From positions 310,001-374,000 of the forward strand of contig NZ_JACVEE010000003.1 of assembly GCF_015355755.1 (NCBI RefSeq): DNA of 64,000 nt, read 5' to 3'. The position numbers were made by a program, and so were the translations under genes. Positions 24,726 to 32,160 of the stretch are shown piece by piece. The DNA is from Nocardia sp. XZ_19_385. Lineage in GTDB: Bacteria > Actinomycetota > Actinomycetes > Mycobacteriales > Mycobacteriaceae. The notes beneath the pieces are model-generated. The model was not told the origin of the DNA. It was given only the letters and a program-made list of their open reading frames with translations, and searched no databases. Numbering within the stretch: the first letter of the stretch is position 1; every line of letters starts with the position of its first letter.

Positions 24726-25724
24726 CTATCGCCGGCTCAGCCGCAGGCCGTAGTCGAAATCGGCCAGCTCGGTTTTGGCGGTCGCGTCGCCGCGCAGATG
24801 CGTGCGCAGGAACGCCGAAGTGAGCCGGGCGAACGGTTCGAGTGCGCTCGCCTCGGCCGGGCCGTCCAGGAAGGCGCGGGCGGCTGTCGGATCGGCGTCG
24901 GCGATGCCGAAGTGGTTGGCGCCGGGCACCATGGCCAGCAGGTGATCGCCCTCGGGCAACGCCTCGGTGAAGGTGCGCCGCACCGGATCCGGGCGATCCG
25001 CGCCGTCCTCGCCGTAGCGGTCGGCACTGCCCTGGATGACGCCATCGTTGCTGCCCACGCCGAGCAGTACCGGGCAGGTCACCTGTGCGGGCAGGACAGT
25101 GCCGGGCTCCCAGCCGAGCATGGTGGCGACCATGGTGTGCGCGCCCCACGCGAAAACCGCTGCCACCGAGGGGTAGAAGCGAGCGGACTGCAGGACCACG
25201 GTGCCGCCGGCCGAATGTCCGCCCAGGGCAATGCGATCCAGGTCCAAGGCGCCGCGGAGCGGTGGTAGCTCGTTGATTTCGGCGAGGGCGTCCAGCACCG
25301 CGCCGATGGTGGGGCAGGTGGGGCGGGTGCCGTAGGCGTTCGGGCGTGCGGCGTCGAGATCCACACCGGGGGTGAGACCTCGTTGTCCGCCGAACAATTC
25401 GGCGACACGATCCATGGTGACGACCACGAAGCCGGTTTCCGCGATGGCGGTGGCGAAGCGGCGGTAGGAATCCTGGCCGACATTGACGCCGGACAGGAAC
25501 ACCACCACCGGGTAGGGAGCGCCTGTCGGATCGGGGGCGAAGACGCCGGTCAGGCGTTCCGCGTCGCTGCCGGTAGCGAGAGCGGGGTAGTAGACCTTGA
25601 GGTGCGCGGTATCGAATGGCGCGACACCATCGGTCCGGACCGACCACCACAGTGACCGAATCAGTGCTGCTCGGTCCGGTGGGTCGACGGTTGCGTGGGG
25701 TCCCGTCTTCGGATCGCCGGTCAT
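24726..25724 (-). CDS. Cytosolic alpha/beta hydrolase (chlorophyllase/DLH-like)
   Basis: A 332-residue alpha/beta hydrolase without a signal peptide. The strand VVVFLSGVNVGQDSY (73-87) gives the oxyanion region, Ser171 in GGHSAGG is the nucleophile, VGSNDG carries the Asp and PGANHFG the His. The overall layout (long N-terminal extension, PNAYG/TCPTIGAVLDALAEIN region before the nucleophile) is that of chlorophyllase and platelet-activating-factor-hydrolase-like families. If the pathway hypothesis is right it could remove the phytyl or methyl ester of the pigment. ATG 25724 follows GAGGTG; the longer in-frame extension to 25877 is rejected. It directly precedes the Rieske gene (11-base gap). 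Confidence 0.75.
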   Translation of the reverse strand: MTGDPKTGPHATVDPPDRAALIRSLWWSVRTDGVAPFDTAHLKVYYPALATGSDAERLTGVFAPDPTGAPYPVVVFLSGVNVGQDSYRRFATAIAETGFVVVTMDRVAELFGGQRGLTPGVDLDAARPNAYGTRPTCPTIGAVLDALAEINELPPLRGALDLDRIALGGHSAGGTVVLQSARFYPSVAAVFAWGAHTMVATMLGWEPGTVLPAQVTCPVLLGVGSNDGVIQGSADRYGEDGADRPDPVRRTFTEALPEGDHLLAMVPGANHFGIADADPTAARAFLDGPAEASALEPFARLTSAFLRTHLRGDATAKTELADFDYGLRLSRR

Positions 25725-25779
25725 GGCTGCACCTCGTCGATGTTCGGATCCGGCTGACGACGGCACGTGATTAGCTCGC

Positions 25780-26589
25780 TCATGCGCCCGCCCTCGGCAG
25801 TTCGCGGTCGCCGCCCCAGAGGGCGCGGACCAATCGCTGGGTGAGCTCGGGGCCGAACATGCGCTCGCCCATGACATTCGCGGGATCGCGCTCGGCGATG
25901 TTGCGGCGCACCGCGAGGTCGCGTGCCGCCAGCTCGGCCTGTTCGTCGGCGGGTACCGGTTCGGCCTCCGCGACCCAGCCCAGCCACTGCTCCACCCGGG
26001 CGGTCAGAATTTGTTCCACCACATCCAGATTCGGGCGCGTCGGCGGGAACGAATAGCAGTAGGCGGTGGGCGAGAGGCTGCCCCGGATGAAGCCGGTGCG
26101 GCTGGTGAACCAGCTGAAGTCGGGGTGCTCCGCCTTGAAGGACAGCCAGGGGGCGTCGTTCTGTGCGTAGTAGCGGTCGAAGTAGTCACCGTCACCCACC
26201 AGGTCACCGCGCGGGACGGCATCGACGTAGAACCAGCCCTCCGGCCACAGCAGCAGCGCCGAACCCAGATGCGGGACCCGGACCTGGGGGCCGAGCCAGG
26301 CCGTCAAGTGCAGGTTCACGAATCCCGTGCGCGGGTCACCGATCCAGGAGTGCACCAGCCAGTCGATCTCGGGGCCGCTGTAGGCGGCGAGGCTGCCCGA
26401 CGGGCCCTGCTCCGGGTCACCGTAGGTTTCCAGGTCCGCGGTGGACGGGTCGCGGGTGAGCTCGAAGCGCTCGGCGATGCGGGACTGCAACCTGCTCAAC
26501 AGGTCTCGCCATTCCTGGAAGGTCTCGGTGACGTCGGCGCGCGGGGTCGTGTCGACCATGTGCTCGACGTGCTGGACGGTTTCACTCAT
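25780..26589 (-). CDS. RCCR-like protein 2 (bilin reductase superfamily)
   Basis: A 269-residue protein and the clearest match to plant red chlorophyll catabolite reductase. In order: DWLVHSWIG (76-84), VPHLGS (105-110), YVDAVPRGDLVGDGDYFDRYY (121-141; plants have LDLPHRKDL...PDYLKTYY), TGFIRGSLSPTAY (165-177; plants FVRSAFSPTAS), then ARDLAVRR (222-229) and ERMFGPELTQRLVRAL (242-257; plants RDKSFRR and PRMFGEEVSSRVVHAI). These are seen motifs set against remembered plant sequences; a profile search would settle it. The plant enzyme reduces the C20/C1 bond of red chlorophyll catabolite with ferredoxin. Second gene of the nine-gene unit. Confidence 0.75.
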   Translation of the reverse strand: MSETVQHVEHMVDTTPRADVTETFQEWRDLLSRLQSRIAERFELTRDPSTADLETYGDPEQGPSGSLAAYSGPEIDWLVHSWIGDPRTGFVNLHLTAWLGPQVRVPHLGSALLLWPEGWFYVDAVPRGDLVGDGDYFDRYYAQNDAPWLSFKAEHPDFSWFTSRTGFIRGSLSPTAYCYSFPPTRPNLDVVEQILTARVEQWLGWVAEAEPVPADEQAELAARDLAVRRNIAERDPANVMGERMFGPELTQRLVRALWGGDRELPRAGA

Positions 26590-26625
26590 GCGGCTGCTTT
26601 CCTTCGGTGCGCGGCGGTGTTTCCT

Positions 26626-28221
26626 TCACCGCGCGGTCACGGTGTCGATCGGGCGGCGAGGGCGGCCGTCGACGAGGTCTGTGCCCTTGGAGACGGCGCG
26701 GTTCACGGCCTGAGCTGGGCGGAGGGTGGCGCGCACGCTGGACGCCCCGGGTGGGACCGCGGTCACCACCGGGTGGCTGATCACGCCGGTGAACGGGCCG
26801 CTCCAGGCGGTCCACAGCGTGAAATCGGGAGTCAGTGCGTAGAGGGCGCCGGTGAGGCCGGGTCCCGCGGCCACCACATTCAGGCGGTTCTCCGCGGCTC
26901 GCTCGGGCAGGCCGAGACGCAGCTCCCACGGTTCGGCCGGGGTGCACGGCACGGCGACGACATCGGCGTGCTGAATGGCGGCCAGGCGGAAGGTTTCCGG
27001 GAACAGGGCGTCGTCGCCGACGACGAGCGCCAAACGGCCCCAGGGCAATTCGAATACGGCCAGGTCGTCGCCGGGTTCGGTGAGCCACGGATGCCGGTCG
27101 GTCCGATGCAGTTGCGGCTGGCGGCCTACGACACCGTCGGCGTGCAGGAGGACGGCGTGATGGGCGTCGCCGTCGCGCACGCTGAGTACGGCGTACGCGG
27201 CGGTATCCGCCAGGGCGCGCACCACTTCCGGGATCGGCACCGGTGCCAGCTCCGGCAGGACGATCAGATCCACACCGCCGGTGGCCAATTCGCGGATCGT
27301 GGCGGTATCGGGTGCGGCGATCGCGGCGGTGATGGTGTCCGCGCCCGCCTGGGGTCGGCGTCCGGCGGGGGAAGCGCTCAGTGGCGCATACAGTTCCGGT
27401 CGTCGCGCCGCGAACAGATCGGTGCCGTCCGGACGGGTTTTGTCATCGGCCAGTGCGATCTCGATATCGGCGACCACCACCGCCTCACCCGCGGCCGGAG
27501 CCATGGCCACACAGGTGCCGTCGGGTGCGACGATCTGACTTTCCCCGGCCCCATGCAGCCGATCCGGCGGCACACCGAGACGTTCCGCGATCGCGGGCAA
27601 CTGGTCCACCGGCAGCAGTGGCCCGACTTTGTTGGCGGCCACCACCCACACCTTGTTCTCCGCCGCGCGCACCGGAATGTGCAGGCTCGCTTCGTCGGTG
27701 GCGAACGAGTTCAGGCTGTTGAGCAGCAACTGCGCACCCCGAACCGCCAGCGAGCGGGTGACCTCGTTGATCACACCCTCCATGCAGGCGTACATGCCGA
27801 TCCGGCCCAGTCGGGTCTCGATGACCGGCGAATCCTCCTGCCCGGCATCGAGATAGTCGTTCTCCGCGCCCATCAAGATCTGTTTGTCGGACTGGCCGAG
27901 CAATGCCCCGTCCGCGCCGAACAGCAGGCTGGTGCCGGTGGTGCGCCCATCGTCCCGGGCCAGCGTGACCCCGATCTTGACGTAGATGCCATGCCGCGCG
28001 GCTCGATCGGCGATGGCGGTGAGAAAGGAATCTCCGAGCGTGCGGGCCATTCGCCGGGCATGCGCGCGGTCGTCGTACCAGGATAGGTGGTTACAGAACT
28101 CCGGCAGCACCACCAGTTCGGCGCTCGCCGCCGCCGCGGCATCGATCATCCGCAGGCAGGCGGCGAGATTGGCCGCGACGTCGGTGCCGGCGGCGAGCTG
28201 TGCGGCGGCGACTCGGGTCAT
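26626..28221 (-). CDS. Two-domain nitrilase-superfamily amidohydrolase
   Basis: A 531-residue protein made of two nitrilase (CN-hydrolase) domains in tandem. Domain 1 has the full triad: Glu41 (VVLPEF), Lys113 (QSDKQI) and Cys146 (MYACMEG). Domain 2, from about residue 290, keeps LIVLPEL but has VGDDALFPE where the Cys should be, so it is probably inactive and structural. The enzyme should hydrolyse a nitrile or amide; a half-amide from imide opening is a fitting candidate. ATG 28221 starts MTRVAAAQL, typical of the family. It is first in the nine-gene leftward unit, with composite operator site 3 starting 20 bases upstream. Confidence 0.82.
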   Translation of the reverse strand: MTRVAAAQLAAGTDVAANLAACLRMIDAAAAASAELVVLPEFCNHLSWYDDRAHARRMARTLGDSFLTAIADRAARHGIYVKIGVTLARDDGRTTGTSLLFGADGALLGQSDKQILMGAENDYLDAGQEDSPVIETRLGRIGMYACMEGVINEVTRSLAVRGAQLLLNSLNSFATDEASLHIPVRAAENKVWVVAANKVGPLLPVDQLPAIAERLGVPPDRLHGAGESQIVAPDGTCVAMAPAAGEAVVVADIEIALADDKTRPDGTDLFAARRPELYAPLSASPAGRRPQAGADTITAAIAAPDTATIRELATGGVDLIVLPELAPVPIPEVVRALADTAAYAVLSVRDGDAHHAVLLHADGVVGRQPQLHRTDRHPWLTEPGDDLAVFELPWGRLALVVGDDALFPETFRLAAIQHADVVAVPCTPAEPWELRLGLPERAAENRLNVVAAGPGLTGALYALTPDFTLWTAWSGPFTGVISHPVVTAVPPGASSVRATLRPAQAVNRAVSKGTDLVDGRPRRPIDTVTAR

Positions 28222-28241
28222 GGGCTGGAACCTCTCCCAGT

Positions 28242-28267
28242 GTTTCGTAGATCGAAACACTGTTTCC
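28242..28267. promoter_or_regulatory. Composite operator, site 3
   Basis: GTTTCG-N5-CGAAAC-N3-GTTTCC. All three half-sites match. It lies 20 bases before the nitrilase start and heads the Rieske/RCCR-like operon. Confidence 0.85.
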
Positions 28268-28400
28268 AATTAAGCTGATTCTGTACCCGCTCACGAAATC
28301 TGTCCAGCGCTCGCCCGGGATTTCACGCGGCGGTAATCGATTGCCGCGCTTCGAGTTCGCCTTGACACTCGCCGACGCCGCAGGTTCAATATGGCAATTC

Positions 28401-28426
28401 CGAAACTGCGTTTCCGTATGGGAAAC
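28401..28426. promoter_or_regulatory. Composite operator, site 4 (reverse orientation)
   Basis: CGAAAC-N3-GTTTCC-N5-GGAAAC, the exact mirror arrangement of site 3. GGAGG at 28434-28438 and ATG 28444 follow, so it controls the rightward transporter unit. Confidence 0.85.
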
Positions 28427-28439
28427 GCGCGCAGGAGGT

Positions 28440-29335
28440 AGGCATGACGACCTGCGAATCGTCGCCGGACTCGATACGGCGGGCCGACGCAACTTCCCGG
28501 CTGGCGGGCCCAGCGACCCGGCGTTCTCGGGTGCCGAGTTGGTACTCCGACTCGATACGGCCGCCCGACCCGGCTTCCTGGCTGGCGGGCCCAGCAACCC
28601 GGCGCGCTCGGGTGCCGGTTCGGCGCGAGCGCCCGGCGACCCCGCACGCTCAACTACCAGTTCGGCGCTACCACTCGGTGTCTCGCCACGCGTGTGGCCG
28701 GAACCCGCATCTCGATCCCGGTGCAGGGCACCCTGTAAATGATTCGCAGGTCGCTGACATGCGCATCGACTCGACCCACCGGTTTGTGAGCCCGGCAACC
28801 CGGCGCGCTCGGGTGCCGGTTCGGCGCGAGCGCCCGGCGACTCGGCACGCTCAACTGCCGGTTCGGCGCTACCACTCGGTGTCTCGCCACGCGTGTGGCC
28901 GGAACCCGCATTCCGATCCCGGTGCAGGGTCCCTTGTAAACGATTCGCAGGTCACTGACGTGCGCATCGACTCGACTCCCCGATTTGTGCGCCCGGCGAC
29001 CCAGCATGCTCAGCTGCCAAACCGATGTGTACACGCGGCAACCCGGCGTGCGCAGCTGCCAAACCGCAATGCGCGCTCGGCAACCCGGTGTGCGCAGTTT
29101 CCAAACCGCAGTGTGCGCTCGGCAACCTGGCGTGCGCAGCTGCCAATCCGGCGTGTGAGCCCGGCGACCCAGCGTGCACAGCTGTTAAACCGGCGTAGGC
29201 GCGCGGCGACCCTGCGTGTTCAGCTGCCGGTCCGGTGTAAGCGCGCGGCGTCCCCCCATGCTCGTGGCCGGGCTCCGGATTTCGATCCCCGCGCCGCAGC
29301 CCCCTTTGCGCATGATTCGGCAGGTCGCTGACATG
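28440..29335. repeat. Degenerate tandem repeats before the MFS gene
   Basis: Two copies of roughly 200 bases (from about 28610 and 28800) are followed by about eight 42-base units up to about 29240, then a third partial copy that ends at the transporter start. The segment GATTCGCAGGTCGCTGAC recurs at about 28741, 28943 (one change) and 29315 (variant). Its reverse complement GACCTGCGAATCGT opens the region at 28449. Confidence 0.75.
28444..29331 (+). CDS. Repeat-built leader reading frame coupled to the transporter
   Basis: A 295-codon open frame with a good ribosome site (GGAGG, 5 bases before ATG) just after operator site 4, and a stop (TGA 29329-29331) one base before the transporter ATG at 29333. 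The product is Arg/Pro/Ala-rich and made of repeats: two near-identical copies of about 65 residues (VRRERPAT-HAQLPVRRYHSVSRHACGRN...NDSQV-D-RIDST) and several 14-residue units of the form ATxRAQLPNRxxRS. The repeats include copies of the transporter's own start region. It could be a translated leader that couples ribosomes into the transporter rather than a functional protein. No domain is recognised. Confidence 0.35.
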   Translation: MTTCESSPDSIRRADATSRLAGPATRRSRVPSWYSDSIRPPDPASWLAGPATRRARVPVRRERPATPHAQLPVRRYHSVSRHACGRNPHLDPGAGHPVNDSQVADMRIDSTHRFVSPATRRARVPVRRERPATRHAQLPVRRYHSVSRHACGRNPHSDPGAGSLVNDSQVTDVRIDSTPRFVRPATQHAQLPNRCVHAATRRAQLPNRNARSATRCAQFPNRSVRSATWRAQLPIRRVSPATQRAQLLNRRRRAATLRVQLPVRCKRAASPHARGRAPDFDPRAAAPFAHDSAGR

Positions 29336-30445
29336 CGCACCGGGGTGGCTGCACTCGTGCTGTGCGGCGGATTGGTGGGCCCGGTGGCGGGCGGGCAATT
29401 GGCGTTACTAGCCAAGCCTTTCGGTGGTGTGGTCGGGACTCCCGGTGCTGCCATCGGCTACCTGGCTGTTTCCGCGTTCGTGCTCGGTTGTCTGACCGCG
29501 GCTATCCGCGCTACTCGCTCGATGCGGGTCGCCGGTGCCTGCGGGGTAATCGCGGGGCTGGCGTTCGCGGTGGCGGGGCTGGTGTCGACGACGTGGATGT
29601 TCACCGCCGCGGTTCTGATCGCCGGAGCCGCCGCCGGACCGGTGTTCGCTACCGGTCGCGTGCTCGCGCTGTCGGGATCGGCACGGCTGCTTACCGGTTG
29701 GCACGTGGTGATCGTGCTCGGGGTCGTCATCGCGGCGGGTGTGGCCTCGATCTGCGAACGGACGCCGGGGACAGGACTTCTCGCGGTGGGCCTTGTGGGC
29801 GCAGCCTGTGGTGCTGCGGCGGTGTCCGCTCGAGAGGACAGTGGCGGGGCGTGGGGGAAGCGGCGGTCGGCTAAGGGCTGGTCGGTTCTGGTGCCTGTTC
29901 GGCGGGCTGTGCTGGGATACGGCGCGCTCGGTCTGCTCGTGGGCGGCACCGTTCTCCCGGCTCTGCATCTACTGCTGTTCCGTTGGAATGCAGTCGGATC
30001 CGAACAGACGATACTGCTCGTGTTCGCGGCGCTGCCCGCGGTCGTCGCGGTCGCATTGCCCGCGCCCGATTCGAGTGCCATTGTGCCGCTGTTGATTCTG
30101 GCAGCGGGTGGTCCGGTGCTCGTGGCCACGGCACCGGGCGAGCTGACTCTTGTCGTCGGCCTAGCCGTATCGCTGGCCGCCGCGGCCCGGGCCGCGCGGG
30201 GGCTCGACGCTGAAATCCACGCTTCGGCAGCGCCTTCCGAAAGCGCCGCCACCGCGACGGTGCTGATCGCGGCTGCCGCCGCTCTGGCGGGCCTCGGGCT
30301 GGTCAGTGGGGTTGGACGGCTCGCGGGCACCGGCTCGGGGCTGGTCGTGCTGGCGGGGGTGAGCCTGATTTGTGCGCTGCTGTGTGGTCGGCTCGCGCTC
30401 CGGGTTGTGACGGCCGAACCGATCTTCCAAGGAGGCACACAGTGA
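29333..30445 (+). CDS. MFS-like transporter
   Basis: A 370-residue, about 11-12-helix membrane protein with an MFS layout: an N-terminal half with GxAIGYLAVSAFVLGCLTAAIRATRSMRVAGA, resembling the loop 2-3 region, and AAGPVFATGRVLALS. A long cytoplasmic loop (AREDSGGAWGKRRSAKGW) separates the halves. The classic motif A is weak, so the family is not certain. It could carry the pathway substrate or a product across the membrane. ATG 29333 directly follows the leader stop; ATG 29312 is an alternative in-frame start. Its stop overlaps the next gene's GTG. Confidence 0.65.
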   Translation: MRTGVAALVLCGGLVGPVAGGQLALLAKPFGGVVGTPGAAIGYLAVSAFVLGCLTAAIRATRSMRVAGACGVIAGLAFAVAGLVSTTWMFTAAVLIAGAAAGPVFATGRVLALSGSARLLTGWHVVIVLGVVIAAGVASICERTPGTGLLAVGLVGAACGAAAVSAREDSGGAWGKRRSAKGWSVLVPVRRAVLGYGALGLLVGGTVLPALHLLLFRWNAVGSEQTILLVFAALPAVVAVALPAPDSSAIVPLLILAAGGPVLVATAPGELTLVVGLAVSLAAAARAARGLDAEIHASAAPSESAATATVLIAAAAALAGLGLVSGVGRLAGTGSGLVVLAGVSLICALLCGRLALRVVTAEPIFQGGTQ

Positions 30446-31032
30446 TTCGCACTGTTCCCGTCCGCGTGGCCGCGATTGTCGCGCTCCTCGCCGCACTACC
30501 GATCTGGGCGCTGCCCGCGCGGGCCGCGCCCGGAACCGCCGCGCTACAGGTCAGCGCCAGCACCGGCCTGACCGATGGGCAACGAATCACCGTGAACGGC
30601 ACGGGTTTCCGGCCCGGTCTCGCCTCCGTTGCGGTCGGCCTCTGCAAACAGGGCTTCACCAGCGGAACGCGCGATTGCGACCTCGGGGGCGGCGCGACTT
30701 TCGTCAACGTCACCGATGAAGGGACGCTGCCGACTGTCACGCTCACCGCGCACCCGCACTTCAACGTGATCGACTGCCTCCGGCAACAGTGCGTGATCGC
30801 CGCCGCGCCCCTGCCCGGCACCGAGCCGCCCACCATCATCGCAGCCAATTCCGCCGAGGTAGCAGTCACTTTCACCGGATCCCGGCTCACGGCAGCGGCT
30901 GCGCCCCCTACCGCCCCGGCAACGGCGGACACGACCGACATCGACGGTCCGTCGCTGCCGCTGTGGTCGGCGACCGCCGCCCTGCTGGTCGTCGTCGCCG
31001 GCTTCGCCCTCGCCGACCGGCGACGGCTATGA
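30442..31032 (+). CDS. Membrane-anchored neocarzinostatin-fold protein 1
   Basis: A 196-residue exported protein: signal peptide 1-28 (ALPARA|A), one neocarzinostatin-type immunoglobulin-like domain (ALQVSASTGLTDGQRITVNGTGFRPG, VGLCKQ, RDCDLGG, DCLRQQCVIAAA; four Cys for two disulphides), a Pro/Ala/Thr linker, and a C-terminal helix with RRRL anchor. Neocarzinostatin apoprotein carries a hydrophobic chromophore in its cleft. GTG 30442 has AAGGAGG 6 bases upstream and overlaps the transporter stop. An envelope pigment-binding role would fit, but is inferred. Confidence 0.75.
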   Translation: MIRTVPVRVAAIVALLAALPIWALPARAAPGTAALQVSASTGLTDGQRITVNGTGFRPGLASVAVGLCKQGFTSGTRDCDLGGGATFVNVTDEGTLPTVTLTAHPHFNVIDCLRQQCVIAAAPLPGTEPPTIIAANSAEVAVTFTGSRLTAAAAPPTAPATADTTDIDGPSLPLWSATAALLVVVAGFALADRRRL

Positions 31033-31051
31033 ACACCCCAGGAGAAAACAT

Positions 31052-31636
31052 ATGAAGCACAACGCTTTCCGGCTGGCTGTCCTCGCCGCGGCCGCATGCG
31101 GCGGCCTCCTCGCCGCTGCCCCCGCGGCCCTGGCCGCCCCCACCCTGCAACTCGACGCGAGCACGGGCGTGGCTGCGGGACAGACGATCACGGTGAACCT
31201 GGAAGGCCTCGACGCCAACCTGGCGGGCGTCGCCGTCGGGCAGTGCAAGCCCCAGGTCGTCGCGCCCACCGACTGCAACCTGAGCGGATCGCTCATGGGC
31301 GCAGCCGACGCACAGGGCGTCTGGCAACCCCGAGCCGGCGGCCGCACCCTCACCCTCGTCGGCGCGGTAGGCGGCACCGATTGCACGACCGCCCCCGGCG
31401 CCTGCGCCATCAGCGTCACCAGCCTCACCAACCCGTCCCAAATCCTGGCCTCGGTGCCCCTGACCTTCGGCGCCAAAACCGCCGCCCAGCCCACTCCCGC
31501 CGCCGCAGCACCCGCCGCGGAGTCCGACAACGACGACAGCAACACCGGAATGATCGTCGGCATCACCGGCGCAGTCGTCGTGATCGTCGCCATCGCAGCC
31601 CTTGTCCTGATGCGACGCCGCGCCACCACCCGATGA
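31052..31636 (+). CDS. Membrane-anchored neocarzinostatin-fold protein 2
   Basis: A 194-residue paralogue of the preceding protein with the same design: signal peptide 1-28 (PAALA|A), domain with LQLDASTGVAAGQTITVNLEGL, VGQCKPQ, TDCNLSG, TDCTTAPGACAISV (again four or more Cys), a Pro/Ala and Asp/Asn-rich linker, and a clear transmembrane anchor (GMIVGITGAVVVIVAIAALVLMRRR). Closer to the neocarzinostatin family than copy 1. ATG 31052 has AGGAGA upstream. Its stop overlaps the next start (ATGA), so the four genes form one unit. No enediyne biosynthesis genes are present, so this is not a toxin cluster. Confidence 0.8.
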   Translation: MKHNAFRLAVLAAAACGGLLAAAPAALAAPTLQLDASTGVAAGQTITVNLEGLDANLAGVAVGQCKPQVVAPTDCNLSGSLMGAADAQGVWQPRAGGRTLTLVGAVGGTDCTTAPGACAISVTSLTNPSQILASVPLTFGAKTAAQPTPAAAAPAAESDNDDSNTGMIVGITGAVVVIVAIAALVLMRRRATTR

Positions 31637-31920
31637 GCACCCTCACACACGTGGTGCTGATGAAGTTCCACGACCGCGTCGACGCCCAAAAGGCAGCGAA
31701 ACTACTGACCGGACTGCAGGATTCGGTCCCGGAGATCCAGTCCCTCACAGTCACCCTCGACGAACTCGATACCCCCGTGTCCTACGACCTGTTCATGACT
31801 ACAACCCACGCGTCCGAAACGGAACTGGCTGCCTACCAAAAGCATCCGGCCCACCGCGAGATCGCCGAATGGTTGGTACCCCGGCTGGCGCATCGTGCGG
31901 TGGTCGACTATCGAGGGTGA
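31633..31920 (+). CDS. Dabb-domain (stress-responsive alpha/beta barrel) protein
   Basis: A 95-residue dimeric ferredoxin-like fold protein: LTHVVLMKFHDR at the N-terminus with the conserved His, LQDSVPEIQSLTVTLDE, SYDLFMTTTHASETELAAYQKHPAHREIAEWL, VPRLAHRAVVDYRG. Dabb proteins include cyclases and monooxygenase-like enzymes and also proteins of unknown role. Translationally coupled to the second neocarzinostatin-fold gene. The last 17 codons are repeated twice downstream, and a diverged copy of its middle appears near 32520. Confidence 0.85.
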   Translation: MSTLTHVVLMKFHDRVDAQKAAKLLTGLQDSVPEIQSLTVTLDELDTPVSYDLFMTTTHASETELAAYQKHPAHREIAEWLVPRLAHRAVVDYRG

Positions 31921-32160
31921 GGAAGCCTGCGGCAGACGCGTGGGTGGTGATAAGACGCGTCTCCCGCATGGTTGGTGCCCCGGCTGGCGCATCGCGCGGG
32001 TCGACTACCGGGGGTGAGGAAGCCTGCGGCAGACGCGTGGGTGGTGATAAGACGCGTCTGCCGAATGGTGGTGCCCCGGCTGGCGCATCGTGCGGGTCGA
32101 CTACCGGGGGTGAGGAAGCTGGCGGCGGACGCGTGCGTGGCGATAAGACGCGTCTGCCGT
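31871..32160. repeat. Three tandem copies of the Dabb gene end plus hairpin
   Basis: Units of about 97-99 bases begin near 31871, 31970 and 32067. Each has the code for WLVPRLAHRA-VDYRG and its stop, then a hairpin. The best hairpin pairs 32027-32038 with 32052-32063 (12 perfect pairs, 13-base loop), terminator-like. Thus a gene end and its likely terminator have been copied together. Confidence 0.85.

Noticed and set aside
26011..28086. 691-codon open frame on the plus strand
   Set aside because: Antisense shadow of the RCCR-like and nitrilase genes caused by high GC at third positions.
30442..31636. Enediyne antibiotic cluster, because of neocarzinostatin-type proteins
   Set aside because: No enediyne polyketide synthase or tailoring genes; both proteins are membrane-anchored and sit in a catabolic operon.
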